NCBI GenBank assembly: GCA_913060595.1
Contig: CAJXSA010000214.1
Location: forward strand, 1-6,874
Length of the DNA: 6,874 nt
Direction of reading: 5' to 3'
Origin: an uncultured Ignavibacteria bacterium
GTDB lineage: Bacteria; Bacteroidota; Ignavibacteria; SZUA-365
Part shown: in pieces, positions 1-4,677 of the stretch
Layout of the letters: each line of letters begins with the position of its first letter
How positions within the stretch are numbered: position 1 is the first letter of the stretch
Translations under genes and position numbers: made by a program
Notes under the pieces: generated by a model
Told to the model about the DNA's origin: nothing
The model's database searches: none
The model's input: the letters and a program-made list of their open reading frames with translations, nothing else

Positions 1-1
1 C

Positions 2-298
2 TCCGCCCGCGGCTACGAGCTGAACCGCTTCGCGGGAGACGCCGCCGTGTTCGCGAGCGCGGAATGGCGGGCCTCGCTCGGGAGCGCATCCATCATCGTT
101 CCGATGGATATCGGCATTCTTCTCTTCGGCGAAAGCGGCAGGGTGTTTGTCGAGGAAGAAGACAGTGACCGCTGGCATCCGTCCTGGGGCGGCGGACTCT
201 GGTTCGCTCCGGTGGAGCGCGCGTACACCTTCAGCGCGTCCGTGGGACTCTCGCATGAGACAACGCGCTTCGACGTTACTGCCGGTTTTGCGTTCTGA
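2..298 (+). CDS. C-terminal end of an outer-membrane beta-barrel protein (partial, 5' end outside window)
   Basis: The frame is open from base 2 to a TGA at 296-298, giving about 98 residues of the C-terminus of a larger protein. It opens with an RGYELNRFAGDAA-type segment followed by an F-A-S-A-E-W-R-A-S-L-G strand. This resembles the last strands of Omp85/BamA or surface-antigen (D15) barrels, where an 'RGY..NRF.GD' loop precedes an 'N.E.R..L' strand. Alternating hydrophobic and polar strands follow, and the chain ends in ...AGFAF. A terminal aromatic residue is the usual recognition signal for barrel assembly. The visible part probably forms the closing strands of an outer-membrane barrel. 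The N-terminal domains are not in the window, so secretion, assembly and enzymatic versions cannot be told apart. The first in-frame start-like codon here (GTG at 47) is internal, because the homology-like sequence continues upstream of it. Confidence 0.7.
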   Translation, partial: SARGYELNRFAGDAAVFASAEWRASLGSASIIVPMDIGILLFGESGRVFVEEEDSDRWHPSWGGGLWFAPVERAYTFSASVGLSHETTRFDVTAGFAF

Positions 299-346
299 AC
301 AATGACTGCAGAGACTGCGGAAGCAAGAATTGGCGAAAAAGCAGAG

Positions 347-383
347 TTAGGACACCTTAAAATTTTATTTTAGGGTGTCCTAA
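347..383. terminator. Hairpin between convergent genes, likely bidirectional terminator
   Basis: TTAGGACACC at 347-356 is the exact reverse complement of GGTGTCCTAA at 374-383. Pairing continues inward through A/T pairs and one G-T wobble, giving a stem of about 16 bp with a 5-base loop. It lies between the plus-strand gene ending at 298 and the minus-strand receptor gene ending at 380, so it could stop transcription from both sides. There is no good U-tract directly after either arm; the nearest is a run of five about 8 bases beyond the stem on the minus-strand transcript. The TAG stop of the receptor gene lies inside the stem. A remnant of a small inverted-repeat element is a less likely alternative. 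Confidence 0.6.
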
Positions 384-2650
384 ATTTCAAAATGCAGCTT
401 GTATGTCAGGCGGAGGTTCAATCCCGCCTCAGGGAGAATCGCTTTGACACGGGAAAGGTGGTTGCGATACGGCTGATCGAGGAGGTTTTCCGCGGAAAGC
501 GAGACATTGTGCACCTGCTGTCCGGTAGTGAAAGAGTACTGTGCGAAACCGTGCAGCAGCGCGTAGCCCGCGGTCGATTCCTCGAATTCATCGACGAGGG
601 ACTGCCTGTCGGCAAACTCGCCGTTCAGCCCGAAGCGCCACGCGGCCGTTTTCCAGGTCACTCCAAGCTGTCCCTTCAGCGGGGGAATCTGCGGTAGGGG
701 CGCCCCGCTGTCCCGGAACGAGCCATGCGTGTAGCTCAGCGACGCGTCCAGCGTCAGCGCGTCGGTGGCATCCCATCGCACCTGCATCTCTCCACCGTAC
801 AGCAGTGCGCGAACGCCGCTGGTGGCATACACGGGCAGGAAAGTCGCGTAATTGATCTCCCCCGTATTCCTGGGGATGATAAAGGCGTGCATGTCGTTGC
901 GGAAAAATGTCATGTTGAAATAGAGCGTGGGGAAACGGTGATACAGGAACACCTCGGTGCCGATGCCGTTCTCGTCCGCAAGATCCGGATTTCCCACTTC
1001 GTAGGAATACGCGGCCAGGTGGGGACCTTCGGAGAACAGCTCCTCTATCGTCGGCACGCGGCTGGACCTGCTAACATTCGCCCCGAGATGAACGACCTCT
1101 GAGATCTCGTACAGCGCCGTTGCGGAAAGGGACCACGTATGAAATTCACGCGTGCGTATCTGTCCGATGCGCGCATCCAATTTCTCTTCGAGCGGCGCGA
1201 TGCGGTCGTAATTGTAGCGCACCGCGGCATCCACCTGCACGGGACCGAGTTCAAGGCGTTCATACAGGTAGGGCGAAACATTGACGGACGTGCTCGGGGC
1301 GGTGAAAACGAATCCGCCCACATCGAAATCCCGGTACTCGAAGCTCACTCCCGCGATGCCTTCGTCGATGGGACCGAGGGAGTGATGTGAAAACCAGATT
1401 TTCCCGGGATAGCTGACGATGCGGAATTCCGATCCGATACGACCGCTCGCTTCGAATTCGCGATGCCGGTAATACGCGCGGCTCAGCTGCACGGTGATGT
1501 CGTGCATCCACGCGGCGTCCACCGTATGTGATGCGCGCACGTTGTACTGGCGGCGCTCGAGTTCAATCTGCACGCCGTCCGGGTGGGCGCCGACAAAGCC
1601 GCCGGGGATGCCGTACTCGAGGTCGAACTGACGGAAGGAAACTCCCGCGTAGCTGCCGTCGTCGATCACGCTTCCGCCGAAGCCGAGATCGGTCGATTCA
1701 CTGGCGGAGTTATACAATCGTCCCTCCGGTGTGCGGAGATCGCCCGTGCTGCGCCGGCTGAACTCTCCGCGCAGCATCACCGGCTGCAGCGGCACTTCCG
1801 CGCGGAACGATCCGAGTACTCCGCCGTTCGCCGATTCGCCGTACAGTCCCAGCGTGCCGAGCGTGTGCCGGTGCATGTCCTGCGGCACATCATGTCGCAC
1901 GACGTTCACCACCCCGCCGATGGTGACCGGGGTCTGCGTGAGCACTTTCGGTCCGCGCAGCACCTCGATGCGCTCCGCGGCAAAGGGCTCGATGGTCACC
2001 GCATGGTCGGGTGAACTGGCGCTCAGGTCCGTGGTTTTGTTGCCGTCCTCGCTCACGAGCACACGGTCACCGCCGAGTCCGCGAATCACCGGCCGGGCAG
2101 GGGCCGGCCCCATGGCGCGCATGGCAAGTCCGGTCTCGTTTTTCAACGTCGCGGCAAGTGTCAGTCCCAGCTCCCTGTCGAGTTCCTTGCCCCGCAGCAC
2201 TGTCGCCACCTCCCCCGGTTTCTCGGTGCGCGTGTGCATGTGCGTGCCGGTGACGACGACCGGTGCCGTCTGATAGGTTCTGGGATGGAGATACACGATC
2301 AGATCACGTTCTGCCCGGTCGGGTATGTCCACGGTCAGACGCTGTGCGCGATACCCGGTCCTGCTCACCTGGAGAAGATATTCTCCCGTGTTCAGGGATG
2401 TGAACAGGAAGCTTCCCTCCGCATCCGTTGTCTGCTCCTGTGCCTCTGTTGAGCTTCCCGGCGGGCGCAGGAAAAGGTAAGCGCCATCGATCGACGCACC
2501 GCTCTCCGCATCGAGAACCATGCCCCGCAGGGCGGATGTGCCGCTGCGGGCGGACTGGGCCTGCACCGGCGACAGTATCGCAGCCTGTGCGAACAGGGTG
2601 CAGAGCAGCATGCCGAGAAGCGGCATCCGGGAGACGACACGGAAGCGCAT
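380..2650 (-). CDS. TonB-dependent outer-membrane receptor, ZnuD-like (probable zinc or other transition-metal uptake)
   Basis: This 756-residue protein should import a metal ion or metal complex across the outer membrane using TonB-ExbBD energy. Residues 1-31 form a signal peptide ending VQA before QSARS. Residues ~38-121 are a carboxypeptidase-regulatory-like domain. A TonB-box-like stretch (APVVVTG) follows, with a THMHT histidine pair, then the plug domain and a barrel to the C-terminus. The plug motif RPVIRGLGGDRV, the SPDHAVTIEP and AERIEVLRGP blocks, the GPHLAAYSYEVGNPDL segment and the C-terminal YRNHLS..K...PEAG motif recall the ZnuD family, so zinc is the best guess; the substrate is inferred. 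I chose the ATG at 2648-2650 because the signal peptide starts there and GGAG lies 7 bases upstream. The frame stays open to 2776, but that extension has no signal peptide and overlaps the upstream gene. It is the last gene of a minus-strand cluster, 82 bases after the lipoprotein gene. Confidence 0.85.
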   Translation of the reverse strand: MRFRVVSRMPLLGMLLCTLFAQAAILSPVQAQSARSGTSALRGMVLDAESGASIDGAYLFLRPPGSSTEAQEQTTDAEGSFLFTSLNTGEYLLQVSRTGYRAQRLTVDIPDRAERDLIVYLHPRTYQTAPVVVTGTHMHTRTEKPGEVATVLRGKELDRELGLTLAATLKNETGLAMRAMGPAPARPVIRGLGGDRVLVSEDGNKTTDLSASSPDHAVTIEPFAAERIEVLRGPKVLTQTPVTIGGVVNVVRHDVPQDMHRHTLGTLGLYGESANGGVLGSFRAEVPLQPVMLRGEFSRRSTGDLRTPEGRLYNSASESTDLGFGGSVIDDGSYAGVSFRQFDLEYGIPGGFVGAHPDGVQIELERRQYNVRASHTVDAAWMHDITVQLSRAYYRHREFEASGRIGSEFRIVSYPGKIWFSHHSLGPIDEGIAGVSFEYRDFDVGGFVFTAPSTSVNVSPYLYERLELGPVQVDAAVRYNYDRIAPLEEKLDARIGQIRTREFHTWSLSATALYEISEVVHLGANVSRSSRVPTIEELFSEGPHLAAYSYEVGNPDLADENGIGTEVFLYHRFPTLYFNMTFFRNDMHAFIIPRNTGEINYATFLPVYATSGVRALLYGGEMQVRWDATDALTLDASLSYTHGSFRDSGAPLPQIPPLKGQLGVTWKTAAWRFGLNGEFADRQSLVDEFEESTAGYALLHGFAQYSFTTGQQVHNVSLSAENLLDQPYRNHLSRVKAILPEAGLNLRLTYKLHFEI

Positions 2651-2656
2651 GCCTGC

Positions 2657-2698
2657 GCTCCGCGATCCGGGGAAGCCAGGCTTCCCCGGTCGCGGAGC
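2657..2698 (-). promoter_or_regulatory. Large hairpin enclosing the receptor's Shine-Dalgarno sequence
   Basis: GCTCCGCGA at 2657-2665 pairs exactly with TCGCGGAGC at 2690-2698. After one bulged base (2666), CCGGGGAAGCC at 2667-2677 pairs with GGCTTCCCCGG at 2679-2689. The result is a GC-rich stem of about 19-20 bp with a minimal loop. On the minus-strand mRNA it ends 6 bases before the receptor ATG. The only Shine-Dalgarno candidate (GGAG, complement of 2658-2661) is base-paired inside the stem. No U-tract follows, so it does not look like an intrinsic terminator. It could restrain translation of the receptor, protect or process the mRNA, or be a dispersed palindromic repeat. Confidence 0.7.
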
Positions 2699-2707
2699 AA
2701 CAAACGG

Positions 2708-2730
2708 GTGTTGAAAACGCCTCACAACAC
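2708..2730 (-). repeat. Small inverted repeat after the lipoprotein stop codon
   Basis: GTGTTG at 2708-2713 is the reverse complement of CAACAC at 2725-2730, so the minus-strand mRNA could form a 6-bp stem with an 11-base loop just after the lipoprotein TAA (2733-2735). No U-run follows. It may be a weak companion to the larger hairpin at 2657-2698, or chance. Confidence 0.3.
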
Positions 2731-2732
2731 GA

Positions 2733-3185
2733 TTACTGGACGATGACCGTAAACTTTCCGGAGCGGAAATCGGCATGGCCCTCGTGCATGATGAAAAGTT
2801 CGAGCGTCGTCATGCCGGTCGCGAGGCCTTCCAGGTGGAATTCGAATTCACCTTCGTGGCCATCGTCCTGGTGCACTTCCAGAATGCTCGTGTCGCCGAT
2901 TTCCCAGGAGAGGGTTTTGTCACCGTCATCAGGGGCGTCGACGATCTGCTCGTCCTCATTGTAGAACTGCACTTCGAGATGATCAGAGACTTTTCCAACC
3001 TCCGCGTAGAGGGTGTCGTCCGTCTCTCCTCGGAGGATGGAGGCAACATTCATTCCTGATGTCGTGAGCACGACACCGATGGCCTCGAAATGATTCTCCT
3101 GCGGTGTTACGGGATCGTCTTCGTCACAGGCGGTCAGGAGGATGAACGGGAGAGAGAGAAGTATTGCGAGTTTTGCTTTGCGCAT
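2733..3185 (-). CDS. Small acidic, histidine-containing lipoprotein of the metal-uptake cluster
   Basis: The gene encodes 150 residues. The N-terminus MRKAKLAILLSLPFILLTAC is a lipoprotein signal peptide with lipobox LTAC and the acylated cysteine at position 20. DEDD follows directly, so the mature protein is probably tethered to the outer or inner membrane facing the periplasm, or to the cell surface. The rest is acidic, with seven histidines; four form two pairs, EVHQDDGHE and IMHEGHADF. The mature part looks like beta-strands, possibly one immunoglobulin-like or similar sandwich domain. I do not recognise the family with confidence. The ATG at 3183-3185 is supported by GAAAGGA 6 bases upstream. 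The gene sits directly before the ZnuD-like receptor on the same strand, so capture or hand-over of a metal ion is a reasonable inference, not something the sequence proves. Confidence 0.8.
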   Translation of the reverse strand: MRKAKLAILLSLPFILLTACDEDDPVTPQENHFEAIGVVLTTSGMNVASILRGETDDTLYAEVGKVSDHLEVQFYNEDEQIVDAPDDGDKTLSWEIGDTSILEVHQDDGHEGEFEFHLEGLATGMTTLELFIMHEGHADFRSGKFTVIVQ

Positions 3186-3191
3186 GATAAA

Positions 3192-3198
3192 TCCTTTC
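3192..3198 (-). promoter_or_regulatory. Ribosome-binding site of the lipoprotein gene
   Basis: The minus strand reads GAAAGGA ending 6 bases before the ATG at 3183-3185. This is the clearest Shine-Dalgarno sequence in the metal cluster, and unlike that of the receptor it is not in an obvious stem. Confidence 0.65.
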
Positions 3199-3232
3199 GT
3201 TCGATTGATCTGTGATTGAACTACGTGAATGG

Positions 3233-3248
3233 CCGCGTCTTGACGCGG
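3233..3248 (-). repeat. Short GC-rich hairpin between the first and second genes of the metal cluster
   Basis: CCGCGTC at 3233-3239 is followed after two bases by its exact reverse complement GACGCGG at 3242-3248; a realistic RNA form is 6 bp with a 4-base loop. It lies 15 bases beyond the stop codon of the His/Cys-rich gene and 47 bases before the lipoprotein start. No U-tract follows on the minus strand, so read-through into the lipoprotein gene is expected. It may be an mRNA stability or processing element. Confidence 0.4.
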
Positions 3249-3263
3249 AGGAAAGGAATGAGA

Positions 3264-3611
3264 TCATGCGGTGGGAGGACCGCGCACAGTGTGGTGACAG
3301 TTGCAAAGCAGATCGTGCTCTTCGACGGGAGCAACACAGAGGCTCCATTCTGCATAGGGGGGTGACGCGGGAGAAAGCGGTGTCGGGAAGCCGGAGAAAG
3401 CTGACGCCGCGTACCATGGAACATGACAGCTGCTCTGGCCATGTACTCCATGATGCGCACCGGCATCCGACGCAGTGCTGACCAAGGCAGTGTCAGCAGC
3501 GCTTGACGGGTGAAAATGCGAGGAGATCACGATGCTCATCAGCAGATAGGAGAGCATCAGGGGGAGAGCGAAGAACCGCGCATTTGTCGATATGTACTGA
3601 AAGACCGTCAT
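3264..3611 (-). CDS. Small His/Cys-rich exported or membrane-anchored protein, DUF2946-like in style
   Basis: From the ATG at 3609-3611 this gene encodes 115 residues. Residues ~11-30 are a hydrophobic segment (signal peptide or single membrane anchor). The remainder is low-complexity and rich in Ala, Ser and Pro, with nine histidines (32, 34, 53, 54, 57, 63, 99, 106, 107) and four cysteines (62, 92, 103, 105). It ends CNCHHTVRGPPTA. A short N-terminal hydrophobic segment, scattered His/Cys and an RGPP-type tail recall the small DUF2946/CopL-like proteins found beside metal transport genes; that resemblance is from memory. It could bind or sense a metal in the periplasm. The start is uncertain: there is no Shine-Dalgarno sequence, and the frame stays open to a GTG at 3704, which would add a charged leader unlike a signal sequence. 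It is the first gene of the minus-strand cluster. The low-complexity makeup leaves some chance that it is not expressed. Confidence 0.6.
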   Translation of the reverse strand: MTVFQYISTNARFFALPLMLSYLLMSIVISSHFHPSSAADTALVSTASDAGAHHGVHGQSSCHVPWYAASAFSGFPTPLSPASPPYAEWSLCVAPVEEHDLLCNCHHTVRGPPTA

Positions 3612-3688
3612 GCGAAACGTATGCGTTCTAAAGATAACACGTGCGCGGCACTCCTGGTTCCGGATGCGGACGCTGCCCTGAAGCGAAC

Positions 3689-3703
3689 TGTGTCTTAAAC
3701 ACA
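3689..3703. promoter_or_regulatory. Possible operator palindrome TGTGT-N5-ACACA
   Basis: TGTGT at 3689-3693 and ACACA at 3699-3703 form exact 5-bp inverted half-sites around CTTAA. The site lies in the shared upstream region, about 80 bases before the metal-cluster start and 115 bases before folE. Symmetry and location suggest a dimeric regulator site. No regulator gene is in the window and I cannot name a known box. Confidence 0.3.
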
Positions 3704-3751
3704 CCGCGATCGAAATCCGCCGAGGCGGGAACTCGCACGCCCTGCATATCG

Positions 3752-3782
3752 GTTGTTTGTCTGTTCAAGTTCAATACATTTT
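3752..3782 (+). promoter_or_regulatory. Candidate folE promoter
   Basis: GTTG at 3752-3755 is separated by 19 bases from TACATTTT at 3775-3782. This approximates the Bacteroidota sigma-A pattern TTTG-N19-TAnnTTTG. The same stretch also reads as a weak sigma-70 promoter, TTGTTT-N16-TACATT. Either would start transcription about 30 bases before the folE ATG. Both matches are imperfect. Confidence 0.35.
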
Positions 3783-3818
3783 TTCCCGGTCAGAATTTAA
3801 CATACAACGGAAACAACG

Positions 3819-4592
3819 ATGAATACAAACGGCATTGCCAGGCGAACGAATGGAAACGGCACGCATTTCTCACGGAACCGGTCCGCGCACGACAGCGCAC
3901 TCGCGCAGGATGCGCCGCTTCCCTCCCCTGATATGGATGAAACGGAGCTGCGCGGCGACATGCATGCGGCCTCCTCCGTCGACACGCCGCTGCGTGACGA
4001 CGCCTTCGCGCTCACCGATGAGGAAAAGATGGAGCGAATCGAGCACCACTTCACGCAGATCCTGCACACGCTCGGCATGGATCTCCGTGACGACAGCCTG
4101 CAGGGGACGCCGCATCGTGTGGCAAAAATGTACGTGAAGGAAATCTTCCAGGGCCTCAAACCGGACAACCGGCCGGTTGCGAAAGTCTTCGCCAACAGTT
4201 TCCAGTACGGGGAAATGCTCGTCGAAAAGGAGATCAGCCTGCACACCACATGTGAGCATCATTTCCTCCCCATCGTCGGCAGGGCGCATGTCGCGTACAT
4301 CGCCAACGGCAGCGTGATCGGCCTGTCGAAGATAAACCGTATCGTGGACTACTTCGCGCGGCGTCCGCAGGTTCAGGAACGCCTGACGCGTCAGGTCGCC
4401 GAGGAACTCAAGCGTGTGCTGAACACCGAGGATGTGGCGGTCGTCATCGACGCGAAGCACTTCTGTGTCGCCGCGCGCGGCATTCAGGATACACACAGCA
4501 GCACGGTCACCGCGGAGTATTCCGGGCGTTTCCGCGAGGAGTCGACACGAAAGGAGTTTCTGCAGTACATCGCAATGCACACCGCGGGCTGA
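3819..4592 (+). CDS. folE: GTP cyclohydrolase I (zinc-dependent, FolE type)
   Basis: FolE converts GTP to 7,8-dihydroneopterin triphosphate in the cytoplasm, the first step toward tetrahydrofolate (and queuosine-type or pterin products). The protein has 257 residues. The TTCEHHFLPIVGRAHVAYI block gives zinc ligands Cys145 and His148, and the KHFCVAARGIQDTHSSTVT block gives Cys216; the 71-residue spacing between the two cysteines matches E. coli Cys110/Cys181. His147, Glu187 and His214 align with E. coli His112, Glu152 and His179. The conserved GTPHRVAKMY motif is at 96-105. Relative to the 222-residue E. coli enzyme the extra ~35 residues are all N-terminal; the first ~60 residues are polar, acidic and probably disordered. 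Starting at 3819 keeps this tail. Only a weak CGGA precedes the ATG, and a start at Met39, Met48 or Met71 cannot be excluded. The gene stands alone, divergent from the metal cluster and convergent with asd. Confidence 0.95.
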   Translation: MNTNGIARRTNGNGTHFSRNRSAHDSALAQDAPLPSPDMDETELRGDMHAASSVDTPLRDDAFALTDEEKMERIEHHFTQILHTLGMDLRDDSLQGTPHRVAKMYVKEIFQGLKPDNRPVAKVFANSFQYGEMLVEKEISLHTTCEHHFLPIVGRAHVAYIANGSVIGLSKINRIVDYFARRPQVQERLTRQVAEELKRVLNTEDVAVVIDAKHFCVAARGIQDTHSSTVTAEYSGRFREESTRKEFLQYIAMHTAG

Positions 4593-4609
4593 CCCTCTGC
4601 TCGCAGTCA

Positions 4610-4631
4610 GCGCCCGCCTGCATGCGGGCGC
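4610..4631. terminator. Hairpin after folE, between convergent genes
   Basis: GCGCCCGC at 4610-4617 and GCGGGCGC at 4624-4631 form an 8-bp perfect GC stem with a 6-base loop, 17 bases after the folE stop and 33 bases before the asd stop on the other strand. It probably ends transcripts from both sides. Neither side has a U-tract, so it may need Rho or act mainly in 3'-end protection. Confidence 0.5.
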
Positions 4632-4640
4632 AGGTCTGTT

Positions 4641-4677
4641 CCCTCCCAGCCCTCCTGCACCCTCTCAGCCCTCCTGC
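4641..4677. repeat. 19-bp-period tandem duplication spanning the asd stop codon
   Basis: CCCTCCCAGCCCTCCTGC at 4641-4658 is repeated at 4660-4677 with a single difference (C4646 versus T4665). The second copy covers the last codons and stop of asd (minus strand), the first lies just beyond it. The differing base is the third base of the asd TGA stop; the same triplet in the other copy reads TGG. This looks like a recent slippage or duplication event. Confidence 0.75.

Larger units (their letters stand above)
3612..3818. promoter_or_regulatory. Divergent promoter region between the metal cluster and folE
   Basis: These 207 bases separate two genes pointing away from each other, so both promoters should lie here. 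Upstream of the metal cluster the minus strand reads TATCTTTA (complement of 3629-3636), close to the Bacteroidota -7 consensus TAnnTTTG, but with no good -33 element. An imperfect inverted repeat, GTTCT-AAAG-ATAAC (3625-3638), overlaps it. A second repeat, TGTGT-CTTAA-ACACA (3689-3703), lies farther upstream. Either could be an operator for a metal-responsive repressor. No protein-coding gene is apparent in this stretch. Confidence 0.5.

Noticed and set aside
347..383. Terminal inverted repeats of an insertion sequence
   Set aside because: The arms are only 5 bases apart with no transposase between them, and no second copy is in the window. A terminator-like hairpin is the simpler reading.
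1583..2273. Open plus-strand frames of 143-180 residues opposite the receptor gene
   Set aside because: They are Arg/Ser/Pro-rich antisense shadows of GC-rich coding DNA, with no domain pattern and no ribosome-binding site.
2651..2776. N-terminal extension of the receptor gene to an ATG at 2776
   Set aside because: The extra 42 residues are basic and low-complexity, translate the hairpin, overlap the lipoprotein gene and precede a clear signal peptide. The ATG at 2650 has its own GGAG.
2428..2964. 178-residue plus-strand frame across the lipoprotein-receptor junction
   Set aside because: It spans the hairpin and the antisense of two supported genes, and its composition is typical of a shadow frame.
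3221..3466. Alternative minus-strand frame overlapping the His/Cys-rich gene
   Set aside because: It lacks a hydrophobic export segment at a sensible start and has no metal-ligand pattern. The 3264-3611 frame explains the region better.
3870..4580. 236-residue frame antisense to folE
   Set aside because: folE is unmistakable on the other strand with all active-site residues. The antisense frame shows no recognisable domain.
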